A stretch of 64,000 bases of DNA from Ascidiaceihabitans sp034111945 (GTDB taxonomy: Bacteria > Pseudomonadota > Alphaproteobacteria > Rhodobacterales > Rhodobacteraceae), in NCBI GenBank assembly GCA_047626725.1, contig JBLHSG010000008.1:1-64000 (forward strand), read 5' to 3'. The notes beneath the pieces were generated by a model. That model had not been told where the DNA came from. It saw only the letters and a program-made list of their open reading frames with translations, and ran no database searches. This document shows, one piece after another, positions 26,180 to 35,934 of the stretch. The position numbers were made by a program, and so were the translations under genes. Numbering within the stretch: position 1 is the first letter of the stretch; each line of letters opens with the position of its first letter.

Positions 26180-26210
26180 TTTTAACGCTCCCAGCGCTGG
26201 TTTTCGAACG

Positions 26211-26345
26211 TTATCTGGCGAAAACAGCCATGAAAACAAGAATTCCAATAATCACAACGCAAGACCATGTTGTGAATTTGATAAATCCGTCAAACGTGCT
26301 GACCTGCACTTTAGTATCCATTTCGCCGTGTTTGTGATCGGACAT
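26211..26345 (-). CDS. aa3-type cytochrome c oxidase subunit IV (44 residues)
   Basis: Tiny single-helix subunit of the alphaproteobacterial aa3 oxidase, of the COX4_pro_2 type. The protein reads MSDHKHGEMDTKVQVSTFDG at its N-terminus, followed by a membrane helix ending at residue 44 (VVIIGILVFMAVFAR). The HKHGEMD start and the F-x-G-F-I-K entry to the helix are typical. AAGGAG is six bases from the ATG. The other oxidase genes are not in this window, so the subunit is encoded apart from them. Confidence 0.9.
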   Translation of the reverse strand: MSDHKHGEMDTKVQVSTFDGFIKFTTWSCVVIIGILVFMAVFAR

Positions 26346-26426
26346 GAGTCGCTCCTTCGTCACATTATATTTTGCCGCTGAGTACAACAAAGCCGTGGCA
26401 CTGTCACCCCGCGTGATTGTCGCGTC

Positions 26427-26909
26427 TTAGGACTTTTCCGTGTCCGCATCATCAGGTGCGTCCAGATCCTGCGCCAATCGAAAGCCGATCCTGTTTGGCT
26501 CCGCTTGTTCAACCGCTTTGGGCAAGGTGCGCAGCATCACATTTAGCTGGCTGACATGCTGGACCAATTGGGTCTTTGAACCGGTTGGATCAGACCCATA
26601 AAATGTAACGATATCAGGATCATAGTACCCCATCCCTTCGATACGCAACACGCCTGCATCACCGCCAGTGAACCCCATGGCGACCTCGTGTTCGTTGTCC
26701 AACTGTTCTTCGAAATTCTTGAGATAAATAATCAGACGTTCATAGGCCCACTGCGCCGCGCTTTTCTTACCAACCGGAGTTTTAGCAACTCCTTTAGGGA
26801 CAGGTTTTTTCGCCGCGTTCGGCTTGGACGGATCGCTATGCACCTCGTGAACACGTGGCATCGCGGCTGCTTCTTCGGCTTCGGCTGCCGTTTTGATATC
26901 ATCGCCCAT
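26427..26909 (-). CDS. Conserved protein, possibly DUF6173 family
   Basis: A 160-residue soluble protein with a charged, low-complexity N-terminus (MGDDIKTAAEAEEAAAM, then Pro/Lys-rich) and a compact domain from about residue 60 (WAYERLIIYLKNFEEQLDNE; GFTGGDAGVLRIEGMGYYDPDIVTFYG). It resembles a family I know as DUF6173, with no assigned function. AAGGAC lies upstream; the start is two bases beyond the MBL gene stop, so the two are coupled in the acyl-CoA dehydrogenase operon. Confidence 0.68.
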   Translation of the reverse strand: MGDDIKTAAEAEEAAAMPRVHEVHSDPSKPNAAKKPVPKGVAKTPVGKKSAAQWAYERLIIYLKNFEEQLDNEHEVAMGFTGGDAGVLRIEGMGYYDPDIVTFYGSDPTGSKTQLVQHVSQLNVMLRTLPKAVEQAEPNRIGFRLAQDLDAPDDADTEKS

Positions 26910-26911
26910 AT

Positions 26912-27958
26912 TCAGTCCTTGCGCTGGTAAACCCACGCCCCGTCGTCACGCAATGTGCGCGTTGCCAGACCGTCTTGATAAAGGTGCGATAAATGCGCGA
27001 CGGCTTCAACCAGTGCGAGGCCATATTCGCCTTCGCCTATCGATCTTTTGAACAAAGGTGAGAAACATTCAGCCGCAGATTTAGGTGTATCTAGATACGC
27101 GACCAAACGTTTCAGCGCGCCGTGATGATTATCAATCAACTGACGCATGCGTTTTGGCAGGCCCATAAACGGCAGTTTGTGCCCCCCCAAAACCAACTGG
27201 TCCGTGCGCGACAATGGTTCTAGACGCTCGCAGGCCTCGAGCCATTCACCAATCGGATCTGCCATCGGTTCGGTGGCATAAACCCCGACATTCGGGCTGA
27301 TCGAAGAGATAATCTGATCGCCTGAAATCACCAGATTGTCGTCACGGCTCCAGAATGTTGCGTGTTCCGGCGCGTGGCCGTTGCCCATGTGAATATCCCA
27401 CATGCGCCCACCGATCTGGATCGTGTCGCCCTGCTGAATTCGCGTGTATCCCAGCGGCAATGGGGCCACGATATCGCCAAAGTTAAACGGGCGTTCGACT
27501 GCGCGTTTGGCGTAAATTTCGGCGTCCATGCCACACAGTTTATAAAACGCCAATGTCTCTGCGTTCGGGACCGTATGCACATCCAAGGTCAGCATCCGCG
27601 CCATCAACCACGCCGTGCGCGTTGTGACCAGTTCAGCCCCAAATTCTGTTTGCAACCAACCCGCTAGCCCGATGTGATCAGGATGGTGATGCGTGACAAT
27701 TACGCGCGAAATCGGCTTGCCGCCCAGTGGGCCATCCATCAATTCACGCCAGATCGCTTTGGCCTTTTTCGAATTAAATCCAGTGTCGATTACCGTCCAG
27801 CTGTCCCCCTCGTCAAACGCGTAAACGTTGACGTGATCCAGTCGCATCGGCAGGGGCAATCGAAACCACAAAACGCCGGGGGCCAGTTCAATGCCTTGCC
27901 CGTGTTCGGGGGGCGTTTCATGCGGGTACCGCAGGCCGGTGTGTGCGCCATCTGCCAT
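26912..27958 (-). CDS. Metallo-beta-lactamase-fold hydrolase
   Basis: A 348-residue dinuclear metal hydrolase. The HxHxDH motif is VTHHHPDHIGLAGW near residue 90, with later ligands in MGNGHAPEHATFW and VISGDQI, and GGHKLPF. A C-terminal helical domain resembles that of MBL proteins linked to acyl-CoA or thioester metabolism. The start overlaps the stop of the upstream acyl-CoA dehydrogenase (ATGA). The likely role is hydrolysis of a thioester or related intermediate; the substrate is unknown. Confidence 0.85.
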   Translation of the reverse strand: MADGAHTGLRYPHETPPEHGQGIELAPGVLWFRLPLPMRLDHVNVYAFDEGDSWTVIDTGFNSKKAKAIWRELMDGPLGGKPISRVIVTHHHPDHIGLAGWLQTEFGAELVTTRTAWLMARMLTLDVHTVPNAETLAFYKLCGMDAEIYAKRAVERPFNFGDIVAPLPLGYTRIQQGDTIQIGGRMWDIHMGNGHAPEHATFWSRDDNLVISGDQIISSISPNVGVYATEPMADPIGEWLEACERLEPLSRTDQLVLGGHKLPFMGLPKRMRQLIDNHHGALKRLVAYLDTPKSAAECFSPLFKRSIGEGEYGLALVEAVAHLSHLYQDGLATRTLRDDGAWVYQRKD

Positions 27959-29673
27959 CAGCTTGCCAACTCTTCGACGCTCATCGCGTATAAATCCGCC
28001 GCACCTGCCATCGCGTGGGTCAACAACCCTGCGTGTTCCGGCAAAAGGCGCAAAATATAAAAGCGCGCCAGTTTTTCACGTTTGCCACCGGGTGTATCTG
28101 CCAAGGCCGCAGTCAAATGCAAATGCCCGCCCAGCACCCGTGCAAACGCACGCAAATAAGGGACCGATCCAGCGAACCGTTCGTTCATATCAGTTTGCGC
28201 CGTCAGCCATTCGGTTGCTTCGCGCAGCGATTCTGTCGCTGACCAAACCGCATCTGCCATGTTCGGGAACCGCTCGCGTGCGGCTTCAGCGTGGTGTTCG
28301 ATTTCATCCAACAAACGGTTCGCCATTTCGCCGCCGTCCATCATTTTGCGCGCGACAAGGTCCATCGACTGGATGCCGTTGGTGCCCTCGTAGATCGCCG
28401 TCACTCGCACATCGCGGCTGAATTGCGCAGCGCCTGTTTCTTCAATGACGCCCATGCCACCGTGAATTTGAATGCCCGTGTTTGACACTTCGATACCGAC
28501 ATCCGTACCAAACGCTTTGGCGATCGGGGTTAAGAAGGCAGCGCGCGCTTTCCATTCCGCGTCATCCGTGGCGTTGGTCATGTCGATCGCAACAGCGCAG
28601 GACAATGCAATCGCGCGGGCCGCAAAAATATCCGCCTTCATCGACATCAACATGCGGCGCACATCTGCGTGGTCCACAATCGAGCCGGTTTCATTTGTGG
28701 CCGTACGCCCCTGTTTGCGGTCCAGCGCATAGGCCAATGCATGTTGATACGCCCCTTCGGCCGCGCCAATGCCCTGCCCGCCGACACCCAAACGCGCGTT
28801 GTTCATCATCGTGAACATCGCCGCCATGCCGCCGCCTTCGGGCCCAACCAGCCAGCCAATCGCGTCGTCATATTGCATCACGCAGGTGGGTGATCCGTGC
28901 AGGCCCATCTTGTGTTCCAGCGACACGACGCTGAGCGAATTCGCAGCACCCAACGACCCGTCAGCATTTGGTAAGTATTTAGGAACCAAAAACAAACTGA
29001 TGCCTTTTGTGCCTGCAGGTGCGCCCGGCAAACGGGCCAACACAAGGTGGCAAATATTTTCAGCAAAATCGTTATCACCCCAAGAGATATAGATTTTCTG
29101 ACCGCTGACTTTGTACGTGCCGTCACCCTGATCCGTCGCCTTGGACGACAGCGCACCCACGTCCGATCCGGCCTGCGGTTCGGTCAGGTTCATCGTGCCC
29201 GTCCATTCGCCGGAAATCAGCTTGGGAAGGTATACTTCTTTGATCGCGTCTGATCCGTGGTGCTCCAATGCCTCGATCTGGCCTTGGCTCATCAACGGGG
29301 CCAATTGCAGCGATAGGCAGGCTGCCGACATCATCTCGTTTACCGCAGTTGTGATCGAAATCGGCAGGCCCATGCCGCCATGTTCGGGGTCCGCAGACAT
29401 CCCGATCCAGCCGCCCTCAGCGATGGCTTTGAACCCGTCGGCATACCCGTCAGCTGTGCGCACAACACCGTTTTCCAGATAGGATGGCGTCAGATCACCG
29501 GCGCGTTGCAGCGGGGCCATCACGTCTTCGCACAGCTTGCCTGCTTCGGTCAGAATGGCGGAGGTCAGATCATCGCTGGCCTCTTCGAACCGCGTGGTGG
29601 CGCGGACCTGATCCAGCCCGACAACATGGTCAAACAGGAAACGATAATCATCAACGGGGGCGCGGTATGGCAT
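27958..29673 (-). CDS. Acyl-CoA dehydrogenase, DmdC-like
   Basis: FAD enzyme of 571 residues, longer than short-chain acyl-CoA dehydrogenases (about 380) because of an extra C-terminal helical domain. Visible: MNLTEPQAGSDVGALSSKA near residue 160, KIYISWGDND, the central catalytic-base region AIYEGTNGIQSMDL near 430, and a C-terminal domain to 571. Length and layout match 3-methylmercaptopropionyl-CoA dehydrogenase (DmdC) of the DMSP demethylation pathway, but this class also includes other acyl-CoA dehydrogenases. It heads an operon with the MBL hydrolase and the DUF6173-like gene. Electrons would go to ETF and the ETF-QO at 12919-14574. Confidence 0.85.
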   Translation of the reverse strand: MPYRAPVDDYRFLFDHVVGLDQVRATTRFEEASDDLTSAILTEAGKLCEDVMAPLQRAGDLTPSYLENGVVRTADGYADGFKAIAEGGWIGMSADPEHGGMGLPISITTAVNEMMSAACLSLQLAPLMSQGQIEALEHHGSDAIKEVYLPKLISGEWTGTMNLTEPQAGSDVGALSSKATDQGDGTYKVSGQKIYISWGDNDFAENICHLVLARLPGAPAGTKGISLFLVPKYLPNADGSLGAANSLSVVSLEHKMGLHGSPTCVMQYDDAIGWLVGPEGGGMAAMFTMMNNARLGVGGQGIGAAEGAYQHALAYALDRKQGRTATNETGSIVDHADVRRMLMSMKADIFAARAIALSCAVAIDMTNATDDAEWKARAAFLTPIAKAFGTDVGIEVSNTGIQIHGGMGVIEETGAAQFSRDVRVTAIYEGTNGIQSMDLVARKMMDGGEMANRLLDEIEHHAEAARERFPNMADAVWSATESLREATEWLTAQTDMNERFAGSVPYLRAFARVLGGHLHLTAALADTPGGKREKLARFYILRLLPEHAGLLTHAMAGAADLYAMSVEELAS

Positions 29674-29791
29674 TTTGGAAACCTCAAATGTCAGATGGCA
29701 GACGGACGGCGTTTAACACACATCTGGCATCAACATGAAGAGCGCGGTAAAGACAGGCAACCAAAACGCCGCGTCACCCGAACCGAGAACC

Positions 29792-30733
29792 ATGAGCAGT
29801 TTGAAAACCCAACACATTGTGGCCAGCAAGACTGGCATTTCACACGCCGCTGACCTGTTGAAAAGCGGCGCTTTGGTCGCGTTTGCCACTGAAACGGTCT
29901 ATGGATTGGGGGCTGATGCGCGCAATGGGCAGGCTGTTGCACAGGTTTATGCGGCCAAAGGTCGGCCCAGTTTTAACCCGCTCATTGTGCATGTGCCTGA
30001 TGTAGCGACAGCCAAAAAATACGTGAAATGGTCGGATCAGGCCCAACAGATTGCCGATGCGTTTTGGCCTGGTGCCTTGACCTTGGTGCTGCCACTGCGC
30101 GCCGATCATGGGCTGTCTTCGTTGGTGACTGCGGGCCTTAGCACGCTTGCGATCCGTGTGCCAAACCATCCGACGGCAATTGCATTGTTACGCGCGGCTG
30201 ACGCACCAATTGCCGCCCCTTCGGCCAATCCGTCTGGCCAAATCAGTCCGACAACGGCGGCCCATGTCATGGCGGGTTTAGATGGAAAAATTGCGGCAGT
30301 CTTGGATGACGGTGCATGCCGTGTTGGATTGGAAAGCACGATCTTGACGCTGTGCCCAACGCCGACATTGCTGCGTGCAGGCGGTGTTCCGGCTGAGAAA
30401 ATTGAGGCCGTGCTTGGCCATTCTCTTAGCGCCCCAACGGATGACACGATCACAGCCCCCGGGCAGCTGGCCTCGCATTACGCACCGCGCGCGCGTGTGC
30501 GTCTGAACATTACGAACCCTGACGAAAGTGATCTGTTTTTGGGGTTCGGCGATATGAAATGCGATTTGAATTTATCGCAGGTCGGTGATCTGACCGAAGC
30601 GGCCGCGAACCTGTTTGACCATCTACATCAGTTAGATGCCCGCAATAAACCAATCGCCGTAGCACCCATCCCGATGATCGGTTTGGGCGTCGCAATCAAC
30701 GACCGTCTTAGCCGCGCCGCCGCCCCCAGATAG
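29792..30733 (+). CDS. tsaC: Threonylcarbamoyl-AMP synthase (Sua5/YrdC)
   Basis: Makes threonylcarbamoyl-AMP from threonine, bicarbonate and ATP for t6A37 of ANN-decoding tRNAs. The 313-residue product has the YrdC domain (VAFATETVYGLGADARNG; KGRPSFNPLIVHV; APSANPSGQISPT; ACRVGLESTIL) and a C-terminal Sua5 domain of about 100 residues, so it is the long Sua5 type. The start at MSSLKTQHIV is preferred because upstream in-frame codons do not resemble the family. It is divergent from the acyl-CoA dehydrogenase operon and convergent with yqgE. Confidence 0.92.
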   Translation: MSSLKTQHIVASKTGISHAADLLKSGALVAFATETVYGLGADARNGQAVAQVYAAKGRPSFNPLIVHVPDVATAKKYVKWSDQAQQIADAFWPGALTLVLPLRADHGLSSLVTAGLSTLAIRVPNHPTAIALLRAADAPIAAPSANPSGQISPTTAAHVMAGLDGKIAAVLDDGACRVGLESTILTLCPTPTLLRAGGVPAEKIEAVLGHSLSAPTDDTITAPGQLASHYAPRARVRLNITNPDESDLFLGFGDMKCDLNLSQVGDLTEAAANLFDHLHQLDARNKPIAVAPIPMIGLGVAINDRLSRAAAPR

Positions 30734-30741
30734 ACCTGTTT

Positions 30742-31335
30742 TCAAGCACGACCAGCCGTCGGCGATAACGTCAAAGGGTCCAAACCCATGCTTGCCAAGG
30801 CCTGCGCCCACTTTGTGGAATCCTGCGCGCCAAACACCAGATCACGGGTCGCATCACAGATCAGCCAGCCGTTCTGGGCGATCTCGTTTTCCAACTGATC
30901 TGGCCCCCAACCCGCATACCCCAGCATCATTTGTGCGTCCTTTGGCCCAACGCCTTTGCCGATTTCCTCAAGTACATCCATCGTCACGGTCATCGCAAAT
31001 TCGTCACCAACATTGACCGTTTGCAAGCTGGATTGAAAATCAGGAGAATGCAGAACAAAACCGCGCGCGACCTCGACGGGCCCGCCAAAATAGACGGGCA
31101 ACCCTTTGACGTGACCGGCCACATCAACATCAAGTTGCGCCAACACATCGCCCAAAGCCATGCCCGACGCGCGCTTGTTTATGATCAAACCCATCGCGCC
31201 TTTGGCCGAATGTTCGCACAAAAACACAACCGACTGATCAAAACGCGGATCGCCCATGCCGGGCATCGCAACCAGCAATTTGCCCGTCATTTCACCCAAG
31301 GTTTCTGCGATTGTTTTTAATGGCTTATCGGTCAC
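30742..31335 (-). CDS. YqgE/AlgH family protein (DUF179)
   Basis: Conserved single-domain protein with family hallmarks LLVAMPGMGDPRFDQSVVFLCEH near the N-terminus, GAMGLIINKR, VYFGGPVE and LGYAGWGPDQLENEI. Function is unclear; the name AlgH came from a Pseudomonas alginate locus. I chose the GTG start, with AAGGGA six bases upstream, giving 197 residues; an ATG 21 bases further upstream is also possible. It ends eight bases from the convergent tsaC. Confidence 0.88.
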   Translation of the reverse strand: MTDKPLKTIAETLGEMTGKLLVAMPGMGDPRFDQSVVFLCEHSAKGAMGLIINKRASGMALGDVLAQLDVDVAGHVKGLPVYFGGPVEVARGFVLHSPDFQSSLQTVNVGDEFAMTVTMDVLEEIGKGVGPKDAQMMLGYAGWGPDQLENEIAQNGWLICDATRDLVFGAQDSTKWAQALASMGLDPLTLSPTAGRA

Positions 31336-31487
31336 ATCTGGTCCCTTAATGCACATCGTTCTATGCCAGTGTTGCCCAACAGCCCCCGTCTGCGCAAGGC
31401 ACATCTACACTTTGGTACGTGCGCGGCGAAACATGGCTGACCACAACGTGACTTGGCATTTGGCTGTACGACGGCCATGTAGTTGGT

Positions 31488-32291
31488 ATGAAAAAAACGC
31501 TCTGTTCCGCTATTGCCCTATGCGCCGTTCTTGTTGTTCCGGCATCTGCGCAGTCTTTTGATGCACCGGTTCAGGCCGATGTTGTCCAAGGTTGGCAACT
31601 GCCAAATGGACAGCGTGTGGCCGCACTGCGCCTGACCTTGGACCCCGGCTGGAAGACCTACTGGCGTGCCCCCGGTGATGCAGGTATTCCACCGCGGTTT
31701 GATTGGTCACGCGCCCGAAACATCAACGATGTGCGCATCACTTGGCCGCAGCCGCAGGTGTTTCATGACGGCGGAATGCGATCGGTCGGGTACAAAGAAA
31801 CGCTGATTATTCCGCTGCACATTGCCCCCAAGCGGGCCGATAAACCTGTGCGTCTAAAGATGCGGATGGACCTTGGTATTTGTTCGGATGTTTGCGCGCC
31901 GTTTACCCTGAATTTCGACGCAACCCTTGATGGGACCAGCACAAAACCTGTGCCTGTTATTGCCTCTGCTCTGGCCAGCGCGCCGTTTTCAGCACAAGAG
32001 GCGGGCGTGCGCAGCGCCACCTGTCGCATCACCCCATTGGACGATGGCTTGCAAATCGAAACGCGCATAAACGTCCCGTCAGCCGGCGGTACAGAACACA
32101 CCGTCATCGAAGCACAGCCCGGCATTTGGGTCAGCGAACCAAAGACCCACCGCGAAGGCAAACAACTGGTCGCCGTCGCACAGATGATGCACGCGTCCGG
32201 CAACGCATTTTCACTGGATCGTTCCGACGTTCGGATCACGATTTTGGGGTCCAGCCATTCGGTCGATATTCGGGGCTGTTCCGCAGGTTAA
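31488..32291 (+). CDS. Periplasmic DsbD N-terminal-domain protein
   Basis: A 267-residue exported protein with a Sec signal (MKKTLCSAIALCAVLVVPASA). The mature part matches the alpha domain of DsbD/ScsB: LDPGWKTYWRAPGDAGIPPRFDWS and the redox pair CSDVC near residue 126. The transmembrane beta domain and thioredoxin-like gamma domain of full DsbD are absent, so it must accept electrons from another membrane protein, or bind and deliver copper as suggested for some relatives. It stands alone, with the RND operon ending next to it on the other strand. Confidence 0.82.
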   Translation: MKKTLCSAIALCAVLVVPASAQSFDAPVQADVVQGWQLPNGQRVAALRLTLDPGWKTYWRAPGDAGIPPRFDWSRARNINDVRITWPQPQVFHDGGMRSVGYKETLIIPLHIAPKRADKPVRLKMRMDLGICSDVCAPFTLNFDATLDGTSTKPVPVIASALASAPFSAQEAGVRSATCRITPLDDGLQIETRINVPSAGGTEHTVIEAQPGIWVSEPKTHREGKQLVAVAQMMHASGNAFSLDRSDVRITILGSSHSVDIRGCSAG

Positions 32292-35200
32292 GCGGTGCGT
32301 GATTTGCGGCGCAAAACGCTGATCTGATAGGCGACCGCTAACACGATATACGCGATCAAAACCAACACGGCAGTCCCCGCGATAAACAGGCCAAGGCCCG
32401 CGACCATGGGTGTACGCGCGGCCAATGTCGGGACTATTTCCAGAATCTGCGACGGTAACGCGCCGTAGGCCATAACGTGGCCCAAAGTGACGGCACCCCA
32501 GCCCAATACGGCCACCCACAAAACCCGTAGCGACCATGCCAAACCACTGGCACGCGCCCGCAATCCACGCTTCATTGCGCCGACCTGACGCGCAACATCA
32601 TGCTGTGCGGCGACCAGCGCTGGCACCACCAACAACACCAGCAACATCCCAAAGCCAAGGCCGTACACCAGCGTGATAATCGTAGGTTTCAAAAACTGCG
32701 CCTGCTGGCTGGTTTCGTACAACAACGGGGTCATGCCCAGCACCGTCGTCAGCGTTGTCAGCATCACAGGACGCAAGCGGTCCGATGCCCCGTCAATGAT
32801 CGATGGCACCAATCCGCGATCTTCGGCATATTCATCAATCGTAGTCACCAAGACGATGGAATCGTTGATAATAATGCCTGTCATGCCCAGCAATCCAACA
32901 ACTGTGAACATGCTAAGCGGGACATCCCAAGCCGCGTGTCCATAGATCGTACCGACCAACCCAAACGGAATAATCGCCATCACGACCATGGGCCGCGTCC
33001 AACTGCCGAACACCCACGCCAGCACCAAATAGATCCCCGTGAGACACAAAATCAGACCGGTCAGCGCATCGTTTAAAAACGAATTTTCTTGTTCGCTCAG
33101 ACCGGACAGACGCCATTCAACTTGGCGGGTTGATGCGATTTCTGGCAGGATTTCTTCTTCTAGTGCACGGCCAATTTCGCTGGCACGATCAGCATCGTCT
33201 TCGGAAATATCACCGGTGACTGAAATCAATCTGACACCGTTCTCGCGACGCACTGTGGAAAAGCCAGTGCGCCGATCAACGCTCACGATATCGGCCAGCG
33301 GCACGTAGGCACCTGCGGGCGTGCGCAGCTGCAATCGTTCCATGAAATCGGCGGTCAATTCGCCTACTGGTACTTCGACTTGGATGGTCGCAGACCGCGG
33401 CCCATCAGGATATGTCGCGGCCTCGATCCCGTTCAAACGCGCCCGCAATGCACGTCCCAAACTGTCGATGGTAAATCCCAAGGCCTGGCCTTGCGCCGTC
33501 AAATCCAGGATCAATTCTTCTTTGTCATACGACAGGTTGTCCTGCATCGCGCTGACTTCGGGATACTGGGCCAATGCGCGCTGCAAATCCTCGCTGGCTT
33601 GTTTCAAAACATCTGTGTCCGCGCCAAAAAACTGCACGTCCAGCCCGTCGCCACCGGGGCCGGATCGCCACGATCTAAAGCTAACGGTTTCCACCATTGG
33701 ATGATGCACGACTTCGTCCTGAAGCGCGCCGACAAAGGCAAAACTTGAATACGGGCGCAGGTCTGCATCGATCAATTCAATCGAAATGCCGCCCAGTAAA
33801 TCGGTGTCTTTGCTCTCGACCCCCGACAGGCCGCGACCTGCGTTGCCGCCAATTTCCGCCATCACATAATCCAGCGGGCTGACGCCGTCATTTTCCTCGG
33901 CGTAGCGCGCGGCCAAGCTGTCTGTTGCACGCTGCATTTCGCGCATCATCGCCAAAGTATCAGCGCGCGTTGCACCCTCTGCCATCGCGAAATTGCCCGT
34001 GACGGAGCCGCGTTCAGGCGCATTAAAAAACCGCCATTTGACGTCACCATTGATGAACAGCGCAACTTGGCTCGCGAGCACCGCAATCACGGCTGCCAAC
34101 ACCACGTAACGCGCCCGAATGATCAACGCCATGAACGGGCGGAACAGGCGCGCGCGCATCCAATCAAAGCCGATATTCACGACAACTGATGGCACATCGA
34201 TGCCGTGGTTGCCGATTTTTTGAACCAACCCCGCCTTTACGCGACGCGGCAAAACTAGAAACAGTGCGGCCACGGCGGCGAGCACATAAATCGCTACCCA
34301 GATCCCTTGAAAAAAGATGTAATCGCTTATTGGCAGCCCGTTACTTTCGCGGAACAGTGACCCTATCGCGATGCTGGCCGCCACAATCGCGACGATGATC
34401 AACGACAAGCCTGCGAATAGTTTTGTGCGGCTAAATCGCGCGGTTTCACGCCCTGCAAGCGCATGTGACATGTGGTTAGGCAGGACCAAGAAACACTCGA
34501 TCAACGACGCCGCGAGAACCGCGATCACTGTGAACGGAATGTCGCGGATCAAATCACCGAACCGACCGCCAATAATCACCAATCCAAAAAACGCAATCAC
34601 CGTGGTCAAGGTCGCGGCGAACACCGGCATCGCCATACGACGCGCGGCATTTTCGGCTGCAACAACAGGAGCTTCACCGTAGTGACGCGCGCGATGATCC
34701 GCATGTTCGCCAACCACAATCGCATCATCAACCACAATGCCAAGCGTGATAATTAGGCCAAACAAACTGATCATATTGATCGTCAAACCGCCCATGTACA
34801 TAAATGCGATCGAGGCCAAAAGCGCCACGGGAATACCCGCCGCCACCCAGAATGCAGTGCGTGCATTAAGGAACAAAAATAGCAACATCACGACCAGCGC
34901 GAGGCCGACCAAGGCGTTGTCGATCAAGATCGCAAGGCGGGCGGAAATGGCTTCGGCGCGCGTGCGGATAAGTTCGATTGTGACGTCGCGCGGCAGGGTG
35001 CGCTGCATCAATGCGGCGACGTCTTCGACCTGTGCCTGCATGCCGATTGCGTCGCCCTGATTGGACCGGTCCACGCGGATCGACACGGCAGGGTTTTCAC
35101 CGACAAAATAGGTGCGTTCCCGATCGGCCCCTTGGCGCAGAACCCGCGCGACATCACCGACCACAATCGTGCTGCCGTCGGCGTTAGACCGCAGCACCAC

Positions 35201-35932
35201 GCCTGCAATTTCTTCGGCTGTACGCTTTTGCGTACCGGTGCGCACACGCGCGTTTGCCCCTGTCACATCCCCTGCGGGATCGGCGTTTACTTCGGCGGCG
35301 ATGGCGGCGGCGATATCGGTCATCGACACGTCAAACGCGATCAAATTAGAAGAGGGAACTTCGATCAAAACCTGCGGCGCGGCGATGCCGCGAATGGTGG
35401 TGCGGGTGACGCCAACCGCGAACAATCGCGTCACCAATTCATCGGCAAACAGCCCTAATTGTTCCGGTGCGATAGGCCCTGTGATGACCACGTCGGTGAC
35501 CCGATCGCGCCATGCACCCCGGCGCACAGTCGGGTCCTCGGCTTCGTCAGGGAGGGTGGTTATTTGGTCGATTGCGGCCTGCACATCGTCTGCGGCGCGG
35601 GCCATATCCCAGTTTGGCGCAAATTCTAGCTGGATCGCTGCGCGCCCCTCGCGAGACACGGATTCTGAACTTTCGACCCCTTCGACCGCCAGCAATCCCG
35701 GTTCTAGAACCTGAACAATTCCGGCATCAACGTCTTCAGCCCCTGCCCCGTCCCACACAACTGTAACCGACACATTATCAAGGATCACGTCGGGAAAAAA
35801 CTGCGCGCGCATGTTGGGGATCGCGGCCAAACCGGCAACGACCATCACCACCAAAAGCAAATTGGCGACAGTGCGATGGCGCGTGAAATACGATAAAATT
35901 CCGCCTGCCGCTTTGGGGACCTGACGCACCAT
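32288..35932 (-). CDS. RND efflux permease with extra membrane helices
   Basis: Proton-driven inner-membrane pump of the HAE1-type RND family, 1214 residues, about 150-200 longer than AcrB. Standard elements: TM1 near residue 15 and the TM4 proton-relay GIVVDDAIVVGE near 400. Two additional hydrophobic segments lie between the usual TM6 and TM7 (about residues 500-570: LFAGLSLIIVAIVAASIAIG and IYVLAAVAALFLVL). Two more lie in a C-terminal extension after the normal end (ALVAAQHDVARQV...). It is preceded by its periplasmic adaptor with a two-base gap. No outer-membrane TolC gene is adjacent. Confidence 0.9.
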   Translation of the reverse strand: MVRQVPKAAGGILSYFTRHRTVANLLLVVMVVAGLAAIPNMRAQFFPDVILDNVSVTVVWDGAGAEDVDAGIVQVLEPGLLAVEGVESSESVSREGRAAIQLEFAPNWDMARAADDVQAAIDQITTLPDEAEDPTVRRGAWRDRVTDVVITGPIAPEQLGLFADELVTRLFAVGVTRTTIRGIAAPQVLIEVPSSNLIAFDVSMTDIAAAIAAEVNADPAGDVTGANARVRTGTQKRTAEEIAGVVLRSNADGSTIVVGDVARVLRQGADRERTYFVGENPAVSIRVDRSNQGDAIGMQAQVEDVAALMQRTLPRDVTIELIRTRAEAISARLAILIDNALVGLALVVMLLFLFLNARTAFWVAAGIPVALLASIAFMYMGGLTINMISLFGLIITLGIVVDDAIVVGEHADHRARHYGEAPVVAAENAARRMAMPVFAATLTTVIAFFGLVIIGGRFGDLIRDIPFTVIAVLAASLIECFLVLPNHMSHALAGRETARFSRTKLFAGLSLIIVAIVAASIAIGSLFRESNGLPISDYIFFQGIWVAIYVLAAVAALFLVLPRRVKAGLVQKIGNHGIDVPSVVVNIGFDWMRARLFRPFMALIIRARYVVLAAVIAVLASQVALFINGDVKWRFFNAPERGSVTGNFAMAEGATRADTLAMMREMQRATDSLAARYAEENDGVSPLDYVMAEIGGNAGRGLSGVESKDTDLLGGISIELIDADLRPYSSFAFVGALQDEVVHHPMVETVSFRSWRSGPGGDGLDVQFFGADTDVLKQASEDLQRALAQYPEVSAMQDNLSYDKEELILDLTAQGQALGFTIDSLGRALRARLNGIEAATYPDGPRSATIQVEVPVGELTADFMERLQLRTPAGAYVPLADIVSVDRRTGFSTVRRENGVRLISVTGDISEDDADRASEIGRALEEEILPEIASTRQVEWRLSGLSEQENSFLNDALTGLILCLTGIYLVLAWVFGSWTRPMVVMAIIPFGLVGTIYGHAAWDVPLSMFTVVGLLGMTGIIINDSIVLVTTIDEYAEDRGLVPSIIDGASDRLRPVMLTTLTTVLGMTPLLYETSQQAQFLKPTIITLVYGLGFGMLLVLLVVPALVAAQHDVARQVGAMKRGLRARASGLAWSLRVLWVAVLGWGAVTLGHVMAYGALPSQILEIVPTLAARTPMVAGLGLFIAGTAVLVLIAYIVLAVAYQISVLRRKSRTA

Positions 35933-35934
35933 GT

